Assembly: GCA_964465145.1 (NCBI GenBank) | Contig: CAYXJR010000040.1 | Location: forward strand, 1 to 38,790 | Source of the DNA: JAUVKA01 sp964465145 | GTDB lineage: Bacteria; Bacteroidota; Bacteroidia; Bacteroidales; UBA12481 | DNA: 38,790 nucleotides | Reading direction: 5' to 3' | Shown here: positions 16,420 through 25,018 of the stretch, in pieces | How the letters are laid out: every line of letters starts with the position of its first letter | Position numbering within the stretch: the stretch's first letter is position 1 | The notes under the pieces: model-generated | What the model was told of the DNA's origin: nothing | The model's database searches: none | The model's input: only the letters and a program-made list of their open reading frames with translations | Position numbers and translations under genes: made by a program

Positions 16420-16857
16420 ATGGAATTTAAACCTGCCTGTAAAGCAAGCTTCGGAGTTCCGGAGTACATGAAAAATGCAAAAACCAAAGTCGTTAAAGTT
16501 GACCTGCCTGGATTTCACAGGTTCCAGGAAAGAATTTTCCAAAATTACTGCCTAATAATAATGCATTTTGATGAAGGAACAGTTAAGTACATACCATGGG
16601 AGATAGTATTTGAAATGATCTCACAGTTTTCCCCGATTAAAAAGGTCGATAATGAAAATTTCGACGAAGCAGCACTCGAACAAATCTTTGAAAATTCAGA
16701 ACTGCTCGGTCTTGATATTGAGTCAACCGACTTTACCGAAATGACCGAAATCATTAAGCTAAGCTTCTATTTGCTGGAACTCTACCAGCGATACAACGAA
16801 CCTGATAATATCTATGTAAGCCGCTTCCTAAATCCTCCAAAACACGAGAAGAATTGA
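16420..16857 (+). CDS. Hypothetical protein, possibly metal/redox-regulated
   Basis: 145 residues, not recognised. Soluble and acidic, with a central patch FHRFQERIFQNYCLIIMHFD and a helical C-terminal half (EMTEIIKLSFYLLELYQRYN) ending NPPKHEKN. No signal peptide or membrane segment. It is a single-gene unit between divergent or convergent neighbours. The only hint of role is the Fur/PerR-like palindrome upstream. Confidence 0.65.
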   Translation: MEFKPACKASFGVPEYMKNAKTKVVKVDLPGFHRFQERIFQNYCLIIMHFDEGTVKYIPWEIVFEMISQFSPIKKVDNENFDEAALEQIFENSELLGLDIESTDFTEMTEIIKLSFYLLELYQRYNEPDNIYVSRFLNPPKHEKN

Positions 16858-16898
16858 TCAGGCCGATACTCACCCCACCCCGGCATTACGCTAAATCT

Positions 16899-19262
16899 TT
16901 ACGAATATTTTAATGCCTCAACCGGATTACCTATTGCCGCTTTATATGTTTTCCAGCTCACCGTAAGAATTGCAATTCCCAAAGTAATTAGTCCTGCCAA
17001 AACAAATACCCACCAGCTTAAGGGGGATTTATAGGCAAAGCTTTCCAACCATTTGTTTAAACCGTAATAGGCTATCGGAGTTGCTATTACAAAGGCTGCG
17101 AATATCCACCTAACAAAGTCTTTGTTGAGCAATAGAACTATTTCAGAAACTAATGCCCCATTAACTTTTCGAATGCCAATTTCTTTGGTTCGGCGCGTTA
17201 ATACAAAAGAAGCTACGCCAAACAGTCCTATGCAGGCAATGAAAATAGCAAGAGCTGTAAAATATCCCATTAAGTGAAAAGTTTTTGTATCCGATTGATA
17301 AATTTGCTCATACCGTTCATCTAAAAAGCGAAAATCAAATATTTGATCGGGATAAAAAGATTGGCAAATTTCGCTAATACTGCTAATAGAGTTTGCGTCA
17401 TTTGATGGCTTTATTTTAACCATTAGTTGGTAGCACATACCGTGATCAATAACAAAAACAGCTGGCTTTATCTGCTCATAAAGCGATTCGAAATGGAAAT
17501 CACTAAGAACTCCCACAATTTCTCTGTCTGATTTAGGCCAATTACATTTCAACATTTGACCAATTGGATCGCCTTGAATACCTAAACTGCTCACAGCCGC
17601 CTCGTTCAGAATGACGGCTTCAGTGGCATCAGTTTTTAACTGATTTGAGAAAAGTCGACCCTGAGAGGCCTTTATACCCAAGGTATTGAAGTAATCAAAG
17701 TTCATATGAACATAGGGAATTGTAATCCACTCTGTCTGGCCTGTAGGCATAACCATTCCATAATTACTTAAAGAACCTGATGGTACACGGCTTGCTTCAG
17801 AGACATTCAAAACAAGGCTATGATCAAGGAGTGCCTGCTTAAGTGAATTATATTTTTCTAAATCTCCAAAATCATCAAGCTCCGATACGATAACATACTC
17901 CTTATCAAACCCCAACTCCTTTTGCTGCATAAAATGTATTTGACGGAACATAACAATGGCCGAAGCTATCAAAGCTATGACAATAGTAAATTGAGCCCCC
18001 ACAAGTATTTTTCTGAATTGCACTTTTGATCTGCCACTACCTTTTAATGCTTTGAGGACTTTAATTGGTTGAGAAGAAGAAAGGATAAATGCTGGATACC
18101 ATCCTGCCATAATGCCAACGAACAACATGATGCCAGTGATGCCAAGGATTGTATTCCTGTGAGTTAGGGAGATAAGTGACAGGGCCTTTCCAGAAAGCTC
18201 ATTAAAAATGGGCAAGCTCAATAAAACAACAAAGAGTGAAATTATCAGGGAAATTAAGAGAATGATAAATGACTCAGAAAAATATTGCCAAGCCAGTTGA
18301 TTACGAGATGCTCCAAAGACTTTTCTGACTCCAATTTCTGTTACCCTGGTGCTTGCATTGGCAGTTAGAAGATTAATATAATTGAAGCATGCAATCAACA
18401 AAATGAGAATGCCAATGGCTGAAAATATTAATACATAGCTTATACTATTTTGAGGTTGAATGTCATTCTCAATATGAGAGGAATAGAGGTGAATATCTTT
18501 CAATTGTTGGAGAGAATACTTTGGCAAAGGCCCATCCTTTTCAGTAGTATCGTACTCTCCAATTAATTGGCCGCTTTTTGTCTCAAAATCAGACTTGGAG
18601 AATTCATCATGCATTTGGAAATAAACCAGGAAATTTAGCCACCCCCAATTACTCATCCAATCCTCACCGTACACAGTGTTCGCATCTGATAGGGTAACAA
18701 AAATATCAAATCTGAAATGAGAATTATTGGGCATATCCTCAAACACGCCCATTATATTATAATCATACTCATTACCCAATCTGAATACTTTACCAATAGG
18801 ATTTTGATTACCAAAGTACTTTTGGGCAGTTTTTTCCGAGATCACTATTGTGCCCGGTTGCTGTAAAGCTGTTTCGGCAATCCCACTTGTAAATTTGAAG
18901 GAGAAGATTCGAAAAAAATCTGCATCAACATAAGCAACTTCGTTCTCTTTAAACCGCTGTCCTTTATATTCAAAAATAATATTATCTCGTGGCAAAATTC
19001 GCGTATGGTATTTGATTTCAGGGAAATTATCCGCCAAAATTTTAGCTGTCATCGGCGATTGATAGGGATGTTCTTCCTGACACAATCTATAAATATTATC
19101 AGCCTTTTCGTGGTACCGATCATAGCTTAACTCATTTTGGACATATACTAATAGCAAAATGCAAACTGCTAAGCCCATTGATAAACTAAAAACACTTATT
19201 AAGGAATATGATTTGTTCTTGATGAGATGAGCAAGCGCGGTTTTGAAGTAGTTTTTCAGCAT
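16899..19262 (-). CDS. MacB/FtsX-type ABC transporter permease
   Basis: 787 residues, the large duplicated permease type common in Bacteroidota. It has an N-terminal membrane helix (SLISVFSLSMGLAVCILLLV), then a periplasmic MacB-core domain (NELSYDRYHEKADNIYRL). An FtsX domain of three helices follows at about 280-420, with the cytoplasmic motif ASTRVTEIGVRKVFGASRNQ. A second periplasmic domain comes next, then a second FtsX block with TRRTKEIGIRKVNGALVSEI. Such proteins work with a MacB/LolD-like ATPase in export or mechanotransmission across the envelope; none is adjacent, so it must borrow one. A possible promoter lies at 19385-19412 (TTG-N17-TATTTTTG on the minus strand), which is weak. 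No neighbour in the same operon. Confidence 0.85.
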   Translation of the reverse strand: MLKNYFKTALAHLIKNKSYSLISVFSLSMGLAVCILLLVYVQNELSYDRYHEKADNIYRLCQEEHPYQSPMTAKILADNFPEIKYHTRILPRDNIIFEYKGQRFKENEVAYVDADFFRIFSFKFTSGIAETALQQPGTIVISEKTAQKYFGNQNPIGKVFRLGNEYDYNIMGVFEDMPNNSHFRFDIFVTLSDANTVYGEDWMSNWGWLNFLVYFQMHDEFSKSDFETKSGQLIGEYDTTEKDGPLPKYSLQQLKDIHLYSSHIENDIQPQNSISYVLIFSAIGILILLIACFNYINLLTANASTRVTEIGVRKVFGASRNQLAWQYFSESFIILLISLIISLFVVLLSLPIFNELSGKALSLISLTHRNTILGITGIMLFVGIMAGWYPAFILSSSQPIKVLKALKGSGRSKVQFRKILVGAQFTIVIALIASAIVMFRQIHFMQQKELGFDKEYVIVSELDDFGDLEKYNSLKQALLDHSLVLNVSEASRVPSGSLSNYGMVMPTGQTEWITIPYVHMNFDYFNTLGIKASQGRLFSNQLKTDATEAVILNEAAVSSLGIQGDPIGQMLKCNWPKSDREIVGVLSDFHFESLYEQIKPAVFVIDHGMCYQLMVKIKPSNDANSISSISEICQSFYPDQIFDFRFLDERYEQIYQSDTKTFHLMGYFTALAIFIACIGLFGVASFVLTRRTKEIGIRKVNGALVSEIVLLLNKDFVRWIFAAFVIATPIAYYGLNKWLESFAYKSPLSWWVFVLAGLITLGIAILTVSWKTYKAAIGNPVEALKYS

Positions 19263-19424
19263 AGTATTACTATGACGATTAAAAATTTGAAACGCTTCAC
19301 ATTTACAACATGTCTCTTATGAAAATTGATTTCAGAAATGCCAATGTGGAATTTTATCGATGGCCATATCTATTGAATAATCTGCAAAAATAATAGAGAA
19401 AAAATGATCCAATTAAAAAGCATA

Positions 19425-22400
19425 TCACGCCACACCCGCATTCCTATTAATCTGATCAATAATCCGGATGAGTTTCCCGGCATCGGCATCGTCAAAAACA
19501 CCTAATAATCCCTGGTCGTTTACGTCAGTAAATGGAGGCTCAAATAGCATCTTTTTGTCGATGGTTCCGTTCTTGGTGAGATAAGTGATAATATTGTTAA
19601 TAAAGGTCATTTGATCGGCTCTGAGATTACCTGCCTGGAGGAATTCAGTAAAAGCCTGGTTGGCTGCTTCCAGATTTAATCCTAATATGCTCCTGACAAA
19701 GGTTCCCAGGGGTTGTTCGCCAAATGCCTTTGCAAAATCTTCCCTGGTTCCTCTTTCGTCACCATCAAACAGGATCTTTTCCAATTGCTTCAGTTCATCA
19801 GAAGTAATTGGCTGGTTAGTGGACAGCCTGGAAATGGTTAACTGATGTTTGTGTTCCCTGATGTAGCTTTCAACTCTTTTTTTATAGGTAGTACGCCCAT
19901 ATATTTCCAGGGGTTCACCCAGGGTAACAAATGCATCTGAGTCCTGTATATCAGTGTAAATAGGATTCCTGCCCTTCAATTCCAGATATTGGACTAATTC
20001 CCTTAACTCCTCCCTGATCTCTTCAAGTTTCTTTTGTGAAAGGCCTGTATAGAATTCCGGATCTTTTAAGTTTTCAATAATTCCTTTTGAGCGGTAAACC
20101 TGAGGGATAGTGTATTTGGTACTCAACTCCTCCCCTATCCTGATCAGGTTTTCATGAAATCTCTTCTCCGACGATAGCATCAGTAAATTGGCGATCTGCA
20201 GTTTCAGCATCATCAAATCGAACCTCCTGGCCGTTTCATTGATCGTCTCGGGAACGGGAAGCCCCGACAAATGCTCTTCGATCTGATGGACATCATCAAC
20301 ACTGAGATTATTCCATCTCACCCTATGCTTAAATTCATCAACATATCTCAAATTCATAGATACCTGAAAGCGGTTGCGATCCAGATTATTTATTGAATTA
20401 TGGAGCAGATCCAATAGATTCCTTGATAGCTCCAGGTTTTCTTCTTCCCCGGTTTCGGCCAATAATCTGCTCAATTGCAGCCGGGATTCAAATATCTGCT
20501 GTGTTATTGGTTTGATCCCTTTGGTATCTTTACCTTTTTTATTGACTTCGAAAAACTCAAAATTCTGACATACATCAATTATCAGGAAATATTCTTTGGG
20601 CTCGTTGTGGCCATATGCATCCGGACAAAGCCTGGTGCCCCGGCCGATCATCTGCCAGAACTTGGCATAGGAACGGACTACCTTGAAGAATACCAGGTTT
20701 AATACCCTGGGGGCATCTATTCCGGTATCCATCATATCCACAGAAATAACAATCTGCGGATTCTTCTCTTTGTAGTGATCACAGAATGAGTCAATCAGGC
20801 TCTGAGCATGGGATACCTGATTGTGGACCATCGCAATGAATTCAGAAGGCTTCTCGGGGTATCGCTCTGTGAAACAATCTTCTATGAATTTCGCATGCTT
20901 CTGATTCACCGCGAAAATAATAGAGCGCCCGATTTTGTCCCCACCCTCAATTTTTAAGCCCTGCTCCATCAATACATCCAACACCTTATTTACAGTATCC
21001 TTATTGAACAGCCATTTATTCATTGCACTGGCACCTATTTCTTCCGGGAACAAGCCAGTTGACTCATCCAGAAAAGTCTTTTCGTATTTTTCCTTCTCCC
21101 TGGCAGATAGCTGCTTGTATTTAATTCCCTCTCTTAAAAAGTTTGTGGCAACATCAATGTTCCTGTATGGTTTCAGATAGGTTGGGACTGCTTCATCCAA
21201 CTCAAATGAAAATGTAGGATCATCGTTCGGACAACCAAACAATTCAAATGTGTTATGGTCGATACTGTCTTTTGGCGTGGCAGTCAGTCCAACAATGAGG
21301 GCATCGAAATATTCAAATATTGCCTGGTAACTATTATAAATCGAACGGTGGGCCTCGTCAACAATGATCAGATCAAAATGCCCTACCCCATAAAAGCGCC
21401 CATCACCATTATGAATATTATCGATTTTATTGAGCATACTGGGATAGGTGCTGAAAACCAGTCGTGTTGTATCGTTTTCTTTTTCTTCGGTCAGGTCAAT
21501 TGAGGACAAATGAGGCAAATGGTCCCCAAAACTTCTCTTAGCCTGACGGACCAATGCATTTCTATCGGCCAGGAAGAGAACCCGTTTAACCCAATTATTT
21601 CGGAATAACGCATCTACAAGGGCAGCAGCAGTTCTAGTTTTTCCACTGCCTGTGGCCATTACTAAAAGTGAATTCCTTTTGTTCCCTTTCAATCTGCCAT
21701 CACTGTCAATAACCAGATTTTCCGAGATGCGCTGAATGGCCTCCATCTGGTATGGCCGGCCAGCAATTACAGGATTAACGATTGCCCTTCTGATATCCTT
21801 CCTCGTATTTCGCTTCTGGATGATCCATTGTAATTCCTCCTTGGTATAAAATCCATATACCCTTCGGGGGGTACTGTAAAATGTATCATCCCAGATTTTA
21901 GTCTCATAGCCGTTTGTGTAAAAGATCACCGGGCGCTGACCATGCATTTTCTCCAGGCAGTTGGCATATAAAAAAGCCTGATGTTTACCCACCTCAGGAT
22001 CTTTAGCAGCCCTTTTGGCCTCAATCAAAGCCAGGGGCTTGCCGTTATCATCCCAGAGCACATAATCAACATAACCATTGCCATGGGGATTGTCAGCCGT
22101 AACCGGCATCCCGTTAACAGGATATTCCAGTTCCCGGCCGTTTCTCAGATCTGCCCATCCAGCTTCTCTAAGGTCGATATCAATAAGATGCTTCCGTGTT
22201 TCAGCCTCGGTGAATTCTGCCGAAATCTTAACAAGGCGATTTTTCTTTTGCTGTTTTATTTTCTCTTTCGCCTTTTCCTCGACAGCTTTTAAAGCTGAAA
22301 GAGCCAGTTCACTCTCTTTGGCTTTCTCGAGAATAGCTTCTTTTTCCTCAAGAAGCTTATTAATCTGATCCTGCAGGCTGGAATGTTCTTTCTCCCTCTC

Positions 22401-22859
22401 TTCCTGGAGGAGTTTAAATTTTCTCTGCTCAGCCCCGACCTTTGGGATATAGGCTTCATTGAATGCACCGGGAAGATCAGGTTTTGCCAGGCTGTAATTA
22501 TTTGCAAACCATTTTAGAAAAGCATAAATGTATTTAACGCTGATCAGGGCATCCTCCTTACCAACCCTGCCGCCATAATGAGCTGCATTGTTCCCAGTTT
22601 TCCGCACAATATGCAAACCGATCAAAAGCTGGTACGGAATTATCCCCTTGATCTCCTCCTGGCCCATCAGGTTAACCAGCTCCTTGTTGTAAGGAAGTTC
22701 GATATACTCTTTGTCGTAAATCAGGTGGATACTTTCCTCCAAGACCAGCCGGCAATAATTGGCCGTGGATACCGGCTCAGTTATAGTCCGCTCCTCCGCT
22801 CTTTTCATCTTCCTGAAAAGAGAAGGCCATTCGGTCTGGAGGAATTGGAAGTTTGTCAT
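19425..22859 (-). CDS. hsdR: Type I restriction enzyme, R subunit
   Basis: 1144-residue motor-nuclease subunit of the type I restriction system, cutting DNA lacking methylation at the HsdS-defined site. It starts with a DUF4145-like helical domain (about 1-125), then a coiled coil (145-210). An HSDR_N nuclease domain follows (about 210-350; PVNGMPVTADNPHGNGYVDY, WDDNGKPLALIEAKRAAKDP, with the D...E-x-K nuclease pattern). The SF2 helicase core has Walker A MATGSGKT (about 400), DEAH (VDEAHRS, about 503), LVGLTATP, and motif VI MIGRGTRLCPD. The C-terminal EcoEI-like helical domain completes it. Last gene of the operon, 3 nt after the 127-residue ORF. Apparently intact. Confidence 0.95.
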   Translation of the reverse strand: MTNFQFLQTEWPSLFRKMKRAEERTITEPVSTANYCRLVLEESIHLIYDKEYIELPYNKELVNLMGQEEIKGIIPYQLLIGLHIVRKTGNNAAHYGGRVGKEDALISVKYIYAFLKWFANNYSLAKPDLPGAFNEAYIPKVGAEQRKFKLLQEEREKEHSSLQDQINKLLEEKEAILEKAKESELALSALKAVEEKAKEKIKQQKKNRLVKISAEFTEAETRKHLIDIDLREAGWADLRNGRELEYPVNGMPVTADNPHGNGYVDYVLWDDNGKPLALIEAKRAAKDPEVGKHQAFLYANCLEKMHGQRPVIFYTNGYETKIWDDTFYSTPRRVYGFYTKEELQWIIQKRNTRKDIRRAIVNPVIAGRPYQMEAIQRISENLVIDSDGRLKGNKRNSLLVMATGSGKTRTAAALVDALFRNNWVKRVLFLADRNALVRQAKRSFGDHLPHLSSIDLTEEKENDTTRLVFSTYPSMLNKIDNIHNGDGRFYGVGHFDLIIVDEAHRSIYNSYQAIFEYFDALIVGLTATPKDSIDHNTFELFGCPNDDPTFSFELDEAVPTYLKPYRNIDVATNFLREGIKYKQLSAREKEKYEKTFLDESTGLFPEEIGASAMNKWLFNKDTVNKVLDVLMEQGLKIEGGDKIGRSIIFAVNQKHAKFIEDCFTERYPEKPSEFIAMVHNQVSHAQSLIDSFCDHYKEKNPQIVISVDMMDTGIDAPRVLNLVFFKVVRSYAKFWQMIGRGTRLCPDAYGHNEPKEYFLIIDVCQNFEFFEVNKKGKDTKGIKPITQQIFESRLQLSRLLAETGEEENLELSRNLLDLLHNSINNLDRNRFQVSMNLRYVDEFKHRVRWNNLSVDDVHQIEEHLSGLPVPETINETARRFDLMMLKLQIANLLMLSSEKRFHENLIRIGEELSTKYTIPQVYRSKGIIENLKDPEFYTGLSQKKLEEIREELRELVQYLELKGRNPIYTDIQDSDAFVTLGEPLEIYGRTTYKKRVESYIREHKHQLTISRLSTNQPITSDELKQLEKILFDGDERGTREDFAKAFGEQPLGTFVRSILGLNLEAANQAFTEFLQAGNLRADQMTFINNIITYLTKNGTIDKKMLFEPPFTDVNDQGLLGVFDDADAGKLIRIIDQINRNAGVA

Positions 22860-22862
22860 AAA

Positions 22863-23246
22863 TCAAACTTGATATTTTTGATCAGGATGGTTTGCCATAT
22901 CAGGTATTGAATATTTTATCCTTCCTTCTTCTCTCAATGGTTTAATATATTCCTTAAGAACATACTTTTCAGATTTACCCAATATAAGAGCTATTTCAGA
23001 TGAGCCTAATTTTCTCCAGCTGCAAAGCTTAACGACTACTTCTTTTACCAGCTCCTTGTCAGCAGTCCGTTTACCAATTTTATCAATTGCTTGTTTAATC
23101 TCACCTGGTACTTTAGCCAGAATACCAGGTAGATTATTTCCTCGAGGTGGTGCACTAAGGCCTGAAGGTGGTGCACTAAGCCTTGGAAGTGGTGCACTAA
23201 GGCTTTGAGGTGGTGCACTAGCTGCAAACACCTGACTACCTATCAC
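22863..23246 (-). CDS. C-terminal remnant of an AlbA_2/RecG-like regulator
   Basis: 127 residues from a GTG. Residues 1-36 are a Ser/Ala/Pro heptad repeat (LSAPPxG type). Residues 45-127 form a winged helix (KELVKEVVVKLCSWRKLGSS, EIALILGKSEKYVLKEYIKP) ending IKYSIPDMANHPDQKYQV. That ending and the repeat linker match the C-terminus of AlbA_2-domain ATP-binding proteins often found inside type I restriction operons; these are normally about 400-550 residues. The N-terminal AlbA_2 and ATPase parts are absent, because the higA stop lies only 25 nt upstream. So this is probably a truncated gene, possibly still translated as a small DNA-binding protein. Confidence 0.55.
   Translation of the reverse strand: MIGSQVFAASAPPQSLSAPLPRLSAPPSGLSAPPRGNNLPGILAKVPGEIKQAIDKIGKRTADKELVKEVVVKLCSWRKLGSSEIALILGKSEKYVLKEYIKPLREEGRIKYSIPDMANHPDQKYQV
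23147..23230. repeat. 21-bp tandem repeat within the truncated regulator
   Basis: About four copies of a 21-bp unit of the form GGTGGTGCACTAAGGCYTGRA, in frame, coding for seven-residue LSAPPxG units on the minus strand. Copy number could vary by slippage without breaking the frame. Confidence 0.8.
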
Positions 23247-23271
23247 ATGAGAGATGTAATTGAAAATTGTA

Positions 23272-24366
23272 TTATTGACTCAAATCAATCTTCTCAATAA
23301 ATCTCCTTCCAATGTAGTGTTCGATCAGCTTTTTATGATGAAACCTCCCAATAATACATGCGGGATGGGTGTTAAATTTTTTAGCAAAAAATTCCACATC
23401 TTCCTCTGTAATAACTGGTTTCTTCAAAACCTCTTCCTCCTCCTCTTTTGAAAATGTCCATTTAACAGCAAACTCATCTGCTTCTTTTTCCTTGGACTCA
23501 TCAAGCTCCTCATAATCTACATCTTCCAATGCCACATATTTTTTCCCATGCATTAAAATGTGGGCTATTTCATGGAAGAAAGTGAACCAGAAAATATCAT
23601 TCTGCTTATACCTTGCAGATAGTTGAATCAACGGTGAATCACCAATCCACCTTGTGGATCCATTTATAGAGGCTCCATTGATACATGGAGTATAAACAAC
23701 TCTTAAACCTGATCTAAGGCAAATAGATTGCAATCTCTTAAAAAAATCAGATGGGTGTTCAGCCATTAAACGTTTCAACTCTGGAAGGCTATTCAATAAT
23801 GACTTTTCTTTGTAAGCAACTTTACCCAGACTTGAGGCTTGAACCTCACCCTGCCGCAGCCAGGCAGCAAATGCATAAGGCCGTCTTGTGTGAGCAAGAG
23901 AAACCCGGAAGTTAACTCTTAGCTTTGCATTGAAGTAGTAATCCTCAAATGCTTTCTGATTCCCAACACTAAAATAATCAAACAGGTTCTTAACCTTCTC
24001 TTCAACCTTTCTTGTTGGAGAAACCCAGCCATATGAAGCCATTTGGGCATATGGAAAATTTTCAGCCCACTCAGTGGAGTTTGCAATCGTTTCTACCCTC
24101 TTGAGCCTGGCAACAGCCTCATCATAATTTCTCTGACGTGTAAGCCAAAATGAAGCGGGAATTTTCAAAACACCTTCGAAAAGAACTGCCATATCAGGAG
24201 TGATGGAGCTTTCCCCGGAGAGAATTTCACTGATTGTTTTCTCAGGCTTGCCTGTTCTGATCGCAAACTCCTTTGACCCCATCCCCAATTCATCAAGTTT
24301 CTCAGCCAGGGTAGTACCTGGATAACTTACTGATTCAGGATAATATTGATTCTTCTTTGTTGCCAT
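23272..24366 (-). CDS. higA: HigA-type antitoxin fused to ImmA/IrrE metallopeptidase
   Basis: 364 residues. The N-terminal XRE HTH of HigA type (about 15-75: TTLAEKLDELGMGSKEFAIR, PEKTISEILSGESSITPDMA) is followed by the typical IPASFWLTRQRNYDEA. The C-terminal ImmA/IrrE-like zinc peptidase has FFHEIAHILMHG (HExxH at about 262) and a downstream KEKEADEFAVKW. This is the long antitoxin form that neutralises a HigB partner and represses the operon; the peptidase part may cleave a regulator when triggered. Its start is 5 nt after higB. The unit is embedded between hsdS and hsdR. Confidence 0.85.
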   Translation of the reverse strand: MATKKNQYYPESVSYPGTTLAEKLDELGMGSKEFAIRTGKPEKTISEILSGESSITPDMAVLFEGVLKIPASFWLTRQRNYDEAVARLKRVETIANSTEWAENFPYAQMASYGWVSPTRKVEEKVKNLFDYFSVGNQKAFEDYYFNAKLRVNFRVSLAHTRRPYAFAAWLRQGEVQASSLGKVAYKEKSLLNSLPELKRLMAEHPSDFFKRLQSICLRSGLRVVYTPCINGASINGSTRWIGDSPLIQLSARYKQNDIFWFTFFHEIAHILMHGKKYVALEDVDYEELDESKEKEADEFAVKWTFSKEEEEEVLKKPVITEEDVEFFAKKFNTHPACIIGRFHHKKLIEHYIGRRFIEKIDLSQ

Positions 24367-24371
24367 CTTTC

Positions 24372-24707
24372 TTACTTGTGATAATCTGCTATCTCAATGA
24401 TTTCAATCCCTTTGATTTCGCACCATATAAATTGACCATCTTCGTTTTCAGGAATCGGATCTTCATGCGGCTCAAAAATCAACCTATACGGATGATCCAG
24501 ATTACAAGCCCATTGACCCTTTCTATCAGCTGTTAGTTCATGGAATTTACCAGGTAAATAGCGAGTTTCCTCAAGACTATTAGCAGCCCGCAGATCATCA
24601 ATTCTTTGTTTATATAATTTTGATCTGATTGGGCCAAAGGTCTTCAGAGAAAAGCCGTCTTTATTGGCGCATTTTTCAAGTTTTCTATTACGAAAGCTAA
24701 TATTCAC
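24372..24707 (-). CDS. higB: HigB-like toxin (RelE/ParE fold)
   Basis: 111 residues from a GTG start. The HigB pattern is clear: ISFRNRKLEKCANKDGF, the LRAANSLEETRYLPGKFHEL segment, then RKGQWACNLDHPYRLIFEP, and a final EIIEIADYHK. HigB toxins are ribosome-dependent mRNA nucleases; here HDPxR-like residues around NLDHPYR are present. The gene precedes the antitoxin, as in higBA loci. A promoter-like TATATTTG lies 2 nt upstream of the GTG, which would make the transcript nearly leaderless. Confidence 0.85.
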   Translation of the reverse strand: MNISFRNRKLEKCANKDGFSLKTFGPIRSKLYKQRIDDLRAANSLEETRYLPGKFHELTADRKGQWACNLDHPYRLIFEPHEDPIPENEDGQFIWCEIKGIEIIEIADYHK

Positions 24708-24709
24708 TG

Positions 24710-24743
24710 CAAATATATAATTTTATTAACACTTAATGTTAAT
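24710..24743 (-). promoter_or_regulatory. higBA promoter and operator
   Basis: TATATTTG on the minus strand at 24710-24717 fits the -7 box. Just upstream is the inverted repeat ATTAACA - CTTAA - TGTTAAT (24725-24743), a likely HigA binding site between -33 and -7. No good TTG at -33 was seen. Confidence 0.5.
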
Positions 24744-24779
24744 TATTTGGAATTTCTTTGCCAATTTACTGATTACCCG

Positions 24780-25018
24780 ATCCCCAGATCTACTAATCTA
24801 CACACACCTACCAATCACTTGATCTACAGACCTGTCAATCCCCTACGGGGAATAAAATTCATGGGGTTGCCTCATTTTCTATAATTATTTAACCTCTACG
24901 AGGTAGTATCAATTGGCACATTGTCGCATTGGCTAATTGTCCGATTTCCCGATCTCCTAATCTCCTAATCTACTAACCTACTGATCTCCTTATCTACAAG
25001 TCTACTGATCTACCAATT
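24780..25018. repeat. Degenerate short tandem repeats and two small palindromes
   Basis: Two tracts (about 24780-24838 and 24945-25018) of drifting 7-10 bp units such as GATCTACTAAT, CTACTGATCT and CTCCTAATCT. Between them are two hairpin-like palindromes, CCCCTACGGGG (24840-24850) and CCTCTACGAGG (24893-24903), both with a TAC centre. No ORF is supported. The right end of the tract runs into the last codons of hsdS. Confidence 0.6.

Noticed and set aside
24780..25018. CRISPR array
   Set aside because: Units are too short, irregular and lack spacers of constant length; no cas genes.
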